A stretch of DNA of 64,000 bases from Tribonema minus (lineage: Eukaryota; Sar; Xanthophyceae; Tribonematales; Tribonemataceae). How positions within the stretch are numbered: the stretch's first letter is position 1; every line of letters starts with the position of its first letter. Positions 30,360 to 40,980 of the stretch are shown piece after piece. Made by a program: the position numbers and the translations under genes. A model generated the notes under the pieces. That model was not told where the DNA came from and did not search any database. It was given only the letters and a program-made list of their open reading frames with translations. The stretch lies in NCBI GenBank assembly GCA_017506865.1, contig JAFCMP010000176.1:1-64000 (forward strand), in the 5' to 3' direction.

Positions 30360-30560
30360 CAGACTGCTGCGGCAGCGAAGTCACCGCTGTCGTCGGGCCT
30401 GATGCAAAATCCCCTAGATTTGAGGCAGCCTCCCGAAGGCTGCGCAGAGTGTGTTTTGCCCCAAGCTGACGCGAATCCATGCCGTCAGCTAACAGGAAAA
30501 AATTCCTGATTGACATCACACCCTATGTGAGCTGCACGAAACTGAGAGCTGTGCAGCCCG

Positions 30561-30597
<37 letters not shown>

Positions 30598-31436
30598 AGC
30601 GTCAAGCAGGCGATGGAGGGTTGCACAGCGAGCCAAGAGGATGTCAATCAACTGTCAATCACCAGCACCCACCGAAAATAGGAGAGTGCAGGAGATACTG
30701 TGTGAATTCCGCAGTTATGTTAGAAGTCAAACAGAGCTAGTACCACGGCGGCGTGGTGCTTGAAGTTGACAATGCCGTCTGGATAAACCACTGCATGGGC
30801 CACAACGTCTCCGCCTTGCGCTCTGGCACAGCGTTGCTGCTACACTTCATACGCCTACCTTGCAGGGAGGGCTTGAGCATGAATCCAGGGAGCCACTGCT
30901 TGTGGATGAGCGATCGCGACCTGACTTCTGTCCTCGCCGTACTCTAAGCTGTCTGCGCTCCGCTTTGCGTCCCCTGCAAACACTGTTCATAAATGAATGC
31001 GTGGTGTGAGTGCATGCAGGACAAAATTGAAACTTAAGGTACGCACACGTCATCAAGCACAGCGTGCCATTATCATAGTGCTGCGAATTGAGCATGCAGG
31101 GTGTCGTGGGGCGGTAGCTGTGATACTCTCGGCCCATTTGGCCGCTCACATTGAATGTTGAAGACAAGCTTCATGCATCAGATTCTTGCTGCTGCAGTAG
31201 TTCAATGCAGCTTTGAAGTCTGCGCATGTTACTCTGCGCTCACCGCATGGGGTCAAGCAGGCCAGAAATCGGGGCATGATCAAAGGATCAGCGGAAGTTG
31301 AGCGCAACGTGTTGTGTTACTGCGCTTGCTACACACTGCGCATAATCGGGCCCCGTGAAGGTTAATTGTGACCATACGTATCAGTTCACACCGTGATTTA
31401 CCATGCTGACATTGGGCAAGCCACGCGCAACCGGCA
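30360..31436. other. Intergenic with C37 tract
   Basis: No gene supported. The notable feature is the homopolymer at 30561-30597. Confidence 0.4.
30561..30597. repeat. Homopolymer of 37 C
   Basis: An uninterrupted C run (G on the minus strand). Such tracts are rare, mutate in length and can form G-quadruplex or i-motif structures. The exact length in an assembly is uncertain. Confidence 0.9.
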
Positions 31437-32153
31437 TCAGAGGCATGTTGTCAGCTGCGCTCCCTCCAGAGTAAGCATTGGTTGCCGACGCGCAGAAGCA
31501 TCCGCACTCTTTGACACGTAGGCTTTGTTTTCTGCGGCGGCGGCAGCAGTGCTCCCATCATACCAGTTGCCGCCTCCAAAGCAGTCGTCGTCTGCCGCCA
31601 CAGAGGCAGCAGAGCGGCCTCCAAGGTAGCCATTGGTCACTGTCGTGGGGGCAGCGGCTTTGTCCCCAAAGCATCCACCATCAGCTGAGTGGTGCTTGAA
31701 CTGCTGAGGATGGGTGTGATGTTGTACATGCGGTCGCCGTGCACCATCAGCTGCTTGCTTCAGTGTCGCGCCCGCGCTGTTGTGCTGCATCGGCTCATGG
31801 GCACTTTGATGCTGCATCGGTGGCGCTGATGCTGGTGCTGCACCTGCGGCCAGGGCCGTTAGCGCTCCCCGACTTTGATCAAGCAGCGACTGCGACATAA
31901 CAAGCAGTGGTGGAATTAATTTGTCGCGCTTTTCAGCTTTGCGGGTGCAGCAGTAATGGCCGCGGACCAAGTGATGCAACCTCAGAAATACCATTGACAC
32001 CTGCAGATGTAGAAACTGCGAATACATACCTTCACGCTTGTTTAAAGATAAATCTGGCAGCCTCTCACGCCCACTTGCGCTCCGCACACGCCCACTTGCG
32101 CTCCGCACAGTTGAACAAGCATGTCTGGTGTAAAGTCGGTTATAGATTGTCAC
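31437..32153 (-). CDS. Unrecognised low-complexity ORF, 238 codons
   Basis: Ala-, His- and Gln-rich with short internal repeats (PMQHQSAHEPMQHNSAG; DDDCFGGGNWYDGS). The N-terminal part crosses a small direct repeat (cccacttgcgctccgcacac at 32071 and 32091). I recognise no family. It could be a fragment of a gene or chance open frame in GC-rich sequence. Confidence 0.2.
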   Translation of the reverse strand: MTIYNRLYTRHACSTVRSASGRVRSASGRERLPDLSLNKREGMYSQFLHLQVSMVFLRLHHLVRGHYCCTRKAEKRDKLIPPLLVMSQSLLDQSRGALTALAAGAAPASAPPMQHQSAHEPMQHNSAGATLKQAADGARRPHVQHHTHPQQFKHHSADGGCFGDKAAAPTTVTNGYLGGRSAASVAADDDCFGGGNWYDGSTAAAAAENKAYVSKSADASARRQPMLTLEGAQLTTCL

Positions 32154-33373
32154 ATCGTTTGTGGTGCATTGCAGGCTGAAGAAAAATAAACTATGGGCAA
32201 CAATTGCCAGTGGTCATGTGCCCCCAAGTGCTAATGAAATTGCACATGTTGCCAGCTGGTACTGCATGAGGGTTCACGCAAGCCAACCTGCCCCTTCTGC
32301 TTTGCGTCCATCTCCTGCTACTTTGCTGCATCTTGCGCAATCTTTGCAGACTCACGTGCGGCACTCTCAGCTTGCTGTCTCTCCTGGCCACCTGCAAACA
32401 TCAGCACGACGGCACACACATCATGCTATTAGGCAGTGTGCAGAAACATCATGACAAGACACGCACTCAAAGCAGATTTATTTCCGCAGCACACGTGCAG
32501 GAAGTTCACTTTACCAACGATTGAATTGAGGGCCGCCTACAAAATTGTCATCTGGCTTTAGCAACTGTCACAACCTACTAGTCCAAATGACTCGGTGCTA
32601 ATTCAACATCACAAGATGATATACCAGTGTCCCAGATGTAACCTGCAGTCCTTGTGCTTGCAGCTGCTGGGAATTGCGCCTCAAGAATGACAGAATTGCT
32701 TGCGCAATAGCTGCCTGCAGCGCAGGTGACAGGGGTGGTGGTTGACCAGCCTGCTGTTTTTTTCTAGTGATCTTGTTGGCAATCATCCATTGAATCAAAT
32801 TGCCCTTTCTGTCACTTTTCTTGTCGTTGGTTTTCTTCGCTGCCTTGAACCAGGCAGCTTACAATTAAAGTTCAAATTCAACTGTTGCCTCAGTGCTTAA
32901 CATGAATTTTTCACACTTCAGCCTACCTCTGCCACAGCACCTTTTAGCGGCACGGTTGCAAGCATTATTCACGTATTTTCGTGATCCCCTTCACTCTAGG
33001 TGCGAAAGCACCACCCGAAGAAACTACTGCACAGCCACATCGTCGTGAAGTCGTTATGTGGTCGGGCGAAAACATACCACACACACCATCACCAACTCAC
33101 CAGTTAGATAGCAGGCGGAGGCAAGAAGGATGGATGCAGAGTGCGAAGGACCACAGCTCAGATGATAGTTTTGCAGTGGTAACACTCAACAACACAACGC
33201 AGTTTCCAATCTCATGATGCTGTCATTCTATGCGAGCCACTTTTCCGCTTACGTTTCAAACACTACGCGCACCTTCCATGCACATTATACAAATCACTTG
33301 TAAGAGTACATCTCTGATGCACCTACGCGTGCCTTTCATGCATGTTGTAGAAAACACGTTTTAAGAGACCCTA
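32154..33373. other. Intergenic with repeat fragment
   Basis: Contains copy 3 of the 60-bp repeat (32883-32937, starting tgttgcctcagtgcttaaca). No gene recognised. Confidence 0.4.
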
Positions 33374-34241
33374 GCCCTACATCCGGCGTTTTTCCTGCGG
33401 TTCCGCGAGCGCGCTTACGCTTTCTGTTTGAACCAAATGATATTGAAGTGCGCCAAAGAAATCAACTCATCACGAGTTAGCTATATGTTTCTTAACAGGA
33501 ACTCATGGATTCACGCAGGGCTACAAAAGTATGCACCGATCGGGCTAAAGAGCTCACCATCTCACGAACGGGTCAAAAACAGAAATCAAAAATCAATTCT
33601 TCCTAAGCTAACACCAAGATGACGATGGCGTTAGGCCAAACCCATACATACTTTCATTAAGTGCAGCAGGGGGCTATCCATCAAGCCATCAGCGCCGCAA
33701 ACCATGATGTTGCAGAGGAGTTGATAAGTTTTCAGAGTGCGCGACTTTTTTAGTTTTCTTGACTAGTGATCATGGCGCGCGCTGTACGACACAGCGGCGA
33801 CGCGGGGCCAGGCAGTAGCTAGCATGAATGTATTTTGTCGGCGCCATAGCGGTTTTCTTGAAGAAATCATTTTATTTGATCAAGGCGCACGCTGTCAGAC
33901 ACAGCGACGACGCGGGGCCAGGCGGTAGCCAGCATGAATGTATATTGTCGGCACCATAGTGGTAGCACCGCAGCGCACCACCTCTAGCAGGCGTTGTGCA
34001 TCAACGCTGCTGTCAAACCCGAGAGGTCTCAACACGAAAAATGGTTCTTAGCCGCTAGCGCCCAGTTGCGGTGGAGCGCTCGGTAGGCAAGCACGACTGT
34101 ATATCAGGCGACTGGCACGCGTCTCGCTGTCACCTGCTGTGGAGTACAGCGCGCTATTCCATGCAAGCCAGGGTTTGGAGCTAATTGAAACCGACTAGTG
34201 TAAGCCTCCAAAACGCCGGAATGGGGGTCACGGTCTCTTAA
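33374..34241. repeat. Dispersed repeat, copy B, with an internal duplication
   Basis: Long match to 26772-27620. In this copy an internal segment of about 80-115 bases (gcgcgctgtacgacacagcg through tgtcggcgccatagcggt) is present twice in tandem, the second unit (about 33850-33965) being diverged. It lacks about 70 bases found in copy A. Confidence 0.85.
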
Positions 34242-35441
34242 GATCAAAGTTTTCGGCAATTTTAGCACAAATGGAGCCAAAAACCAGGAACCAGCAGGGG
34301 GCGCAGAGGAGGAGGAAGGCCGATGGTGCGGGCGCCTAGGTCCCACGCAGCACAGTCTCAGCCGGAGACAGACATGCAGCAATCAGCAGACCAACGTGAC
34401 CCCCAGGTGGCACGTGGGGCTTGCAGCTGCTTAGGCAGAGATCGATCAGCGGCCATGCGTTCCCCGTGATGATAGTTTTCCCCCCACCATATCTGTCAGT
34501 TTCTAAGCTGTCTTTTGCACTTGTGTGCGATGCTCCACAGTGCTCATGCAGCGTCGATTCTGTGCGCCTTGCATCGCATTCCGTCGATTTCCGTTTTTGA
34601 CCCGTTCGTAAGGTGGTCAGCTTTTTGGGCACACCCGATACGTAGCATTGTAGCCCTTGGTGCATATGTGGTGACTGGGTGGTGTCCCAGCTCACAGTGT
34701 TGACTCTTCAGGAGTGAGGAACTGCTCCATTGCTCCAGTTACAGCCTAAAGCCTGCGAATGTTGCCTTGAGAAAGCAGCGGCGCTTGCAACTACTCTCTC
34801 CAGATACCAAGTGCCATGGCGCCGGTAAACGTGGCGGTGCAAAAGCAGACAAAAGCCTTCCTTAAAGCATGTAGATCGGTTTCTGATCATTAGGCGAACA
34901 CAAGCACAAATGCAGCTGAGCGCTGCTGCCATTCAACTTGAGGTGACTGTTGACAAATACGGGCACAACTCTCCAATTGAGCCCTGGCCACCTCAAGGCG
35001 TGCTACGTGCTGCCAACACACATCTATCATCCTAATGCACGCTAATGGCGGCCGCTTCACGACATACGCCCCCATCCATGACGTCATCGACCGTCTGGAT
35101 CAAATAACAGTGAAGCGTGCAAGGAGCTACTGCAAGCCCGGCCTACCGCAAATAAGCAATGCAAATCCTCAGCAGATACAGCACGCCTGGCACCACTTTA
35201 CTGCGCGCCAAGTGTTGTCGATGCGATTGCAACACCTGATTGCGCATCACAAGCAGATACTACCCCTCTAGGCGGCGGCTGCGGCTACACGGTGGCGGCG
35301 ACACCGGCAGCGGCAGAGCAGCACCATATGTTGACGTCATGGTACTGAAATAACAGAGGGGAGTACTGCCAGTGTGTGGCTATATGCCTCTAATGCTGCA
35401 CCCGTCAAAGAGGCTGCACCACTTACATACGCCCCGGTAAT
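34242..35441. other. Intergenic, no gene recognised
   Basis: Several overlapping ORFs of 60-120 codons, none with a family signature. No tandem repeats seen. Confidence 0.4.
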
Positions 35442-36674
35442 TTACTTCATTGACAATGTCAAGTGCTTGCATGCGGCCTTGTGCGTAGGCGTCACTGCTC
35501 GAGATGTTTTCCATGAGTTGAAGTAGACCTTGGAAAGTGTTCGAGAAAACTTGACTGCGAAGAAGGGCCGCATTTGACGGTACGGGTCGTTCTCAGAAGT
35601 GAATGCCTCAGCGATGTTGACTGCGCTAGCATATTGGCTGATGGCATCCTCCAGGCTCGTGCCTTCGGGGACTGTGAACTGCTCCAATGCTTGTGAGTAC
35701 TGGTCAGGGTTCCCCTTGTGCAATACCTCTGCAATTTCAACTTCAACTTTCTTTAGCAGAATTGAGTCAGGCATGCCACCTGTCTCCTCCTTGACGCGCC
35801 GATCTATCATGCCATCGATGTGGTTCGCCAGGCGCTCTGCACTGGCTAGCCCTACTTTCTTGTTGATGCACTCTTTGACGAGCAACAAGTAGGTACGCAC
35901 CCAGTCACACTGATAGTTGAAGTCAGAGTGGCGCAGGTGCTCAATGTGGCGCAACCCGCGGGGTTCATTCCGCCTGCTTACATCTCTAGTGCATGCAGTG
36001 GTCACAGCATCACGCAGTTTCTTCAGCACGTCTGGAAGCCACTTGGCGTTGGTCAGGTAATCATTGGGTGGTATTGACAGCCCTACTGGCTTTTTGATCT
36101 CGGGTTTGGCGCGCTCACCTCTTCCATCATGGCGGTCCGATGCTGAGAATGATGTGCTGGTGGAGTGCGCTACTGATCCCGCCATACTGCGGGTATCACC
36201 GCTGTCTCCCCCGCCGCCGCCTCCGCCGCCACCACCGCTGCCGCCACCGCCGCCGCTGCCGCCGCCGCCGCCACCACCATTTCTGCCACCGCTGCCCCCG
36301 CAGCCTCCGCCCCCAGGACCCCCGGCGCCGCCCAACCCCCTGCCGCCGCCGCCAAGATCGCCGCCACTGCTGCTGTCATCTCCTCCACCGCCGCCGCCGC
36401 CACCAGCGCCGCTGCAGGCCGGAGGGGTGAAGCTGGGCGACTGCGATCCGCGCATGGCGTGCTCATCACGTTGTACCATGGCGTCCGCCTGGTCCGCTGT
36501 CAGGGCTGCTACAATCGTGGGGCCAGTGGTGCGCCACAGTCGCAGTGTCTCCAGCACACCGTTGTGCCAAAGCATTATCTGCTCCAGCGCGCCATCAGGT
36601 ACTGGCTGTCCCCTCGACATGTCGCCATACAGTCCTGCGATGGACATGCGCATGTCTGCTATGTCGCGTTCCAT
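35442..36674 (-). CDS. Gag-like ORF with poly-Gly linker
   Basis: 410 codons. Residues 1-80 are helical. A Gly-rich linker (about 89-160; CCGCCR repeats on the plus strand, 36189-36425) follows. The C-terminal 220 residues form a compact helical domain (LPDVLKKLRDAVTTACTRD, CDWVRTYLLLVKECINKK, NPDQYSQALEQF) resembling capsid-like parts of retrotransposon Gag. No zinc knuckle, protease or RT follows downstream. It overlaps the upstream ORF by 16 bases at -1 frame, its ATG lying in that ORF's final codons. It could be ORF2 of a non-autonomous element or a host gene derived from Gag. Confidence 0.45.
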   Translation of the reverse strand: MERDIADMRMSIAGLYGDMSRGQPVPDGALEQIMLWHNGVLETLRLWRTTGPTIVAALTADQADAMVQRDEHAMRGSQSPSFTPPACSGAGGGGGGGGDDSSSGGDLGGGGRGLGGAGGPGGGGCGGSGGRNGGGGGGGSGGGGGSGGGGGGGGGGDSGDTRSMAGSVAHSTSTSFSASDRHDGRGERAKPEIKKPVGLSIPPNDYLTNAKWLPDVLKKLRDAVTTACTRDVSRRNEPRGLRHIEHLRHSDFNYQCDWVRTYLLLVKECINKKVGLASAERLANHIDGMIDRRVKEETGGMPDSILLKKVEVEIAEVLHKGNPDQYSQALEQFTVPEGTSLEDAISQYASAVNIAEAFTSENDPYRQMRPFFAVKFSRTLSKVYFNSWKTSRAVTPTHKAACKHLTLSMK

Positions 36675-38575
36675 GCGTGTGACGTGGGCATAATCGCGCG
36701 AAGGTGCATGCCTGAGAGGGTGAGACCGATCTGGCCATCGTTCGTGGCGGCTCGCTGCGGCCGCGCGCCCTGCGCCGCCGCTGCCGCGGCGGCCGCTGCC
36801 GTTGTTGCCGCTGCTGCTGCAGTGGCCGTTGACTCTGCCGCCGCCGCTGCTGCAGCTGCCGTTGCTGCTGCTTTGTCTGCTGCTTTCTGGTCCAACATCT
36901 GCTCCAGCTGTCGGACGGACCGTACTGCACCTGCTGCCGATGCAGGAGCCGTTGTTGCTTGAGCGTTGGCAATCCGCTGCTCTAAGCCCGTGGTAGCTTG
37001 CCGCACCTTTGTTGCTTCGAGCTTGGGTGCCTTGAGCTCGAGCTGCCGGTTGCGCGCCTCGCAGCGTGCAATGCTCTCACGCAGTTTGCTGGCACTCGAC
37101 GTGAGCGCTGCTGCTGCGAGGGAAGAGCATGATGGGGTGCTGGGCGCAGCGCCATCCGATTCGTCGTCGCTGTCGCCGTCGTCGTAGAACTCGTCGCTGT
37201 CTCCCAAGAAGGCGTCGTCTTCAAGAAGTTCAAGGTGAGGTGGTGTCGGCGGTGGCGATTTGTTGGCTGCAGCGGCGGGAGATAGCAGTCCACCGCCGCG
37301 TGCTGCTGATGCGTTGCTGACTGCCGCTGCGCGTGTACCGCCGCGCGCTGCCGGTGCGTTGTTGGCTGCGGCGGCGGTAGGCAGTGCTCCGCCGCGTGCT
37401 GCCGGTGCGTTGTTGGCTGCAGCGGTGGTAGGCAGTGCTTCGCCGCGTGCTGCCGGTGCGTTGTTGGCTGCGGCTGCGGTAGGCAGTGCTCCGCCGCGTG
37501 CTGCCGGCATGTCGTCATTGGCGTTCGAGTTGACGGCCGGTTCAGGGCTAGGTGAACCCCGCAGTACCTCGAACCTTGAGTTGCTTGGCGGTGCGGCGCC
37601 GTCGCTCAGGCTGCTGCCGCGAGTCGTGGTTCGGCCTCTGGCGGAGCGCTGCTGCCCCTGTACCATGAAGCCTGCGTTAGGGTCGATAGCAGGAGTCTCT
37701 GCCGTGGAGCGCTGCTGCCAGAGAGTGAGCTCCGCAATCTGCACCTGCTGAGCCATGATGGTGTCGTTGAGCAGGACGCTACTCGCTTCCGCTGCTACCG
37801 CTTGGCTCCTCTGCTGGTCTAGCAGTCCTTGCTGAAACTGTTTCATGCTCGCAGAGAGGCTGGCTATTGCATCCATCTTGACATCCAGCTTGGCCGCCGT
37901 GGCCTCTGCTAGTTCCTGGGCGCGTTGCTCAGCTTTAGCAGCCCTGGCCACCATCTCCCCATGAGACGTGTTGAGGCTGTTGCGCGCCGCGTTCCTGTCC
38001 TTGAGTCGAGCGGACGCAGCGTGTTGCTCCGCCGCTGCTGCCGCTGCCAATGCGCGCTGCTCAGATGCCTGCAGTGTCTCCGCCGCATTTCGGACTGCTG
38101 CTATGTGGGCTGCAGCAGTAGTCAGTGCAGTGAGCTCCTCCATGCTCTGCGAGAAGCGTAAGTTGTACGCTGCCACCTGCTGTGTGAGCACGACGCTTTG
38201 ACCAGCTATGGTGACGTGAATGCCCTGCAGTTGAGCACTGATGTCTGCCAGCTGATCATCCTGCTTGTCCGCGCGCTCCTCCAGCGCCACCGCCGAGTCA
38301 GCCAGTATAGCCGTTGTGTCCTGTAGCTGGGAAAATACAGGCGACTCTGTGACTTTGCGGGCCGTGTAGCGGATGAGCTGCTGTTTGAGGCTCTCAGTGT
38401 GCCTGTCGTCGTCCGTCGCGGCGATGTCCTCTGCCGATGCTGCCACAAGAGCCGTCTGCTCCATGCTGAGTGCGTTGGGTGCCGCTGTCCTTGCGGTACC
38501 TTCAGTCTGCTGAGTGGGGGTTCTCGTTGTTGCTGCCGCCTCGGCAGCATTGTCCATGGGAGCCATCTGCTCCAT
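36659..38575 (-). CDS. Ala-rich coiled-coil ORF with 17-residue repeats
   Basis: 638 codons. Residues about 60-290 are predicted long coiled coil (heptad-like, Ala/Glu/Gln-rich). A tandem repeat of 17 residues (unit GGALPTAAAANNAPAAR, 51 bases, three near-perfect copies and one diverged, about 37320-37520) follows, then an acidic patch (EDDAFLGDSDEFYDDGDSD), another helix and a poly-Ala stretch. No catalytic domain. Tight overlap with the Gag-like ORF downstream on the same strand suggests co-expression, by -1 frameshift or reinitiation. The function is unknown; a structural role in an element is one option. Confidence 0.45.
   Translation of the reverse strand: MEQMAPMDNAAEAAATTRTPTQQTEGTARTAAPNALSMEQTALVAASAEDIAATDDDRHTESLKQQLIRYTARKVTESPVFSQLQDTTAILADSAVALEERADKQDDQLADISAQLQGIHVTIAGQSVVLTQQVAAYNLRFSQSMEELTALTTAAAHIAAVRNAAETLQASEQRALAAAAAAEQHAASARLKDRNAARNSLNTSHGEMVARAAKAEQRAQELAEATAAKLDVKMDAIASLSASMKQFQQGLLDQQRSQAVAAEASSVLLNDTIMAQQVQIAELTLWQQRSTAETPAIDPNAGFMVQGQQRSARGRTTTRGSSLSDGAAPPSNSRFEVLRGSPSPEPAVNSNANDDMPAARGGALPTAAAANNAPAARGEALPTTAAANNAPAARGGALPTAAAANNAPAARGGTRAAAVSNASAARGGGLLSPAAAANKSPPPTPPHLELLEDDAFLGDSDEFYDDGDSDDESDGAAPSTPSCSSLAAAALTSSASKLRESIARCEARNRQLELKAPKLEATKVRQATTGLEQRIANAQATTAPASAAGAVRSVRQLEQMLDQKAADKAAATAAAAAAAAESTATAAAAATTAAAAAAAAAQGARPQRAATNDGQIGLTLSGMHLRAIMPTSHAWNAT
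37320..37520 (-). repeat. 51-bp in-frame tandem repeat
   Basis: Three near-identical 51-bp units and one diverged unit within the coiled-coil ORF. On the plus strand each contains cgcgtgctgccggtgcgttg. The unit length is a multiple of three, which keeps the frame and suggests selection for coding or recent expansion. Confidence 0.8.
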
Positions 38576-40543
38576 GTTTGATGTTGAGGCCGTTGTGTTG
38601 GCCCTGACATCTTATTCCCCTATTAAGACTTGCCCCTTGTTGGGGGGTTTACAAGTGTTCGTGGTCATGAGATCTGCAGGAGCACACAACTGAGAGCTTG
38701 AGCAACAAGACCAAGTAGAGGCACAGTGACTGAAGCCACCCAACAACATCCACTATGGCTCCCCCAGCAGCAGCAGCATCATCAGCACCAGCAGCAGCCC
38801 CGGCTGCAGAGACAAGTAAGCCATGCATGCCACAGATCTTTACAACCACACACCTACATAGTTGCTTGTTAGAAAATCAGTACCCACAGCAGACTAGCAT
38901 GTTTGTCTCTCGCATATTTTGGACAGGACCTGGTGCAGACCCGCGCCAGTTCGTGCAAGTTCAAAAGCAGCTTGCATCTACTGGACTGCTGCTTGGCGCA
39001 TTCGTTTTTTTCTTGGCATGCTGCTCCCCTTTTAAGGCATCACCAACTTCCAAGACGCGCAGCCCCTGACGCTTCTATCGCCATGCTTTCAAGGTCTGCC
39101 AGATGCAAAAGTCCACCGGTGTTCAACGGCAGTGAGGAAGATTGGAATGTCTGCTTTGTCAGAGGGCACGATGCGGCTGAAGGCCAAGGCAGCTGTGTCC
39201 TGAATATATTTGATAGCGTGTTACACTGGTGCTCAACTTACAATCTAGAAGTGGTCTGGCCTGTCCACTCAAGTGGCGATTTAACAGCCAGGATCAGTGG
39301 CCGGCTCGTCCACCTCACTCTGGTTTCAGTGCGCACGTAGCCGGCTGTTTGCAAAACTTCTGCTTAGTCGGTGCCGCATCACCATCATGCCTGCAAATCA
39401 CAGCAGCACGATGGCAAAGAGGCAACAGCAGCAAGGCAGCAGTTGCTAGCTACAGCAGCTACAGTAGAGGCACATCGGCATGCAAGCGACAGCAATCATA
39501 TACCAGCAGCAGTAGCAGCAGCCCCAAATAGCAGATCATGCAGGGGCAGCGTGACATAAGAGCATGCACGAAAAAGACTTGCCAATCAATTGTTATAAGG
39601 GAATGCTGAATGAACAGCAGAGAGCTCTTGCGAGAGCAGACGCCTCAACTACCAACCTTTGCTGGAAATGGCGACGCCCTTTTGGTACTCAACTGGTACT
39701 TTCGTACTTCTTGGTGTGTGACCCAGGACAACATTTTGCTGCCTCAGTGATGGCTCGCATCGCCCTGAGATCTGGCAGCACACAGTGCCGATTGCGGCGG
39801 TATAGCGTTGTGCTGCCGCCTGCCCGCCTGCATACACAAATGTAGTGATGTATACTGCTTCAAGTTCTACTTGGTAACGGACATGAGGACTACGGTAACC
39901 CCAGTGTCTAGTGCTTCTGCAACAGTGGCTGGTGCAATGTACTGCTGCACGAACCCCCCGTGCCTCAGGCGCCTCTCCCCCCCGTATCCTCCCCCCCCCC
40001 CGGCCGTATAACCTTGGTGTCGCGGTCGATGTTAGCAACCCCTACAGAAATCGGGAGCGTGTCGTACCCCACCCTTGTTGCTTCTGCTCTATGCAAACTA
40101 AGTTCGGACAAAAGATTCGGGGATTGACATGGCAGCTTTGAGTCACATGCTGTAATTCGGATACTCTGCCGCCTTTGCGGAGTACAGGGCAACAACAGCA
40201 GCGGCAGCAAAATCCGATGTCAAATGCTGCTGCATGCGGAGAATGGCCGACTATGGAAAGTACATACATGGCGTATGTCGATCTTAAGACTTTGCCGTGT
40301 CCGTGTCAAAGGGCGCTTCCAATGTGCGACCGTATCGCCACGTTTTCAGAAACATGTTGAGAAAGGTCAACGGCTCTGCCTACTCGGCGAGATCTGTTAA
40401 GTAATGACCCGAACGTCAAACGCTCGACCCACGAGGGGCTGGGGGTACGGTTTATCTAATAATGCTGATTGGCAATGCAAGTGCAGTGCCGAGAATATAG
40501 CGGCTGAATTGATTGCAGTCTTTGATCGAGTCAATTGGCGATG
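38576..40543. other. Mostly intergenic; possible first exon at 38755
   Basis: A plus-strand ATG at 38755 in a good plant/algal context (ctATGGCT) opens a short Ala/Pro-rich frame that reaches a GTAAGC donor at 38816, so it could be a first exon; I cannot follow it further. CAG-rich DNA lies at 39405-39530. A reverse-strand fragment of the 121-bp repeat family lies at about 40038-40125. Confidence 0.3.
40038..40125 (-). repeat. Dispersed fragment of the 121-bp repeat family
   Basis: On the minus strand: cccgaatcttttgtccgaac, tagtttgcatagagcagaag, then acgacacgctcccgatttct. This matches the tandem units at 43045-43357 with mutations. Confidence 0.65.
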
Positions 40544-40980
40544 GCGCAGGCGGCTGCTCTGCAGCTGCTGCTAAGGAGGGCGACGTATCGCTGAGGTCAG
40601 CCCTGCACTCGCCCTGTTAAGCTGTATCTCCACGCGAAAGATGTTAATACGCATGCCTACTCAACGTTGCTCATTGCGTATAGCAAGTCTGATGCGCAGG
40701 CGGCTGCTCTGCAGCTGCTGCTAAGGAGGGCGATGTATCGCTGAGGTCAGCCCTGCACTCGCCCTGTTAAGCTGTATCTCCACGCGAAAGATGTTAATAC
40801 GCATGCCTACTCAACGTTGCTCATTGCGTATAGCAAGTCTGATGCAGCTGAAGGAGGGCAAGGTATCGCTGAGGTGGGCCCTGCACTCGCCCTGTTAAGC
40901 TGTATCTTCAAGCGAAAGATGTTAATACACAATTCATACTCAACGTTGCTGATTGCAATGTAGCAAGTCTGATGCGCAGC
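40544..40980. repeat. About 150-bp tandem repeat, three units
   Basis: gcgcaggcggctgctctgca begins at 40544 and again at 40694 (150-bp period, nearly identical units). A third, shorter unit of about 127 bases runs from about 40844 to 40970, and the start motif then recurs as gatgcgcagc. Related text (taaggaggcag, ctcgccccgtta) appears near 45890-46075. Non-coding. Confidence 0.85.

Noticed and set aside
36064..36693. Plus-strand Pro-rich ORF of 209 codons
   Set aside because: It is the antisense shadow of the poly-Gly linker in the Gag-like ORF on the minus strand.
40544..40980. CRISPR-like array
   Set aside because: The 150-bp units are contiguous without unique spacers of constant length, and the genome is eukaryotic.
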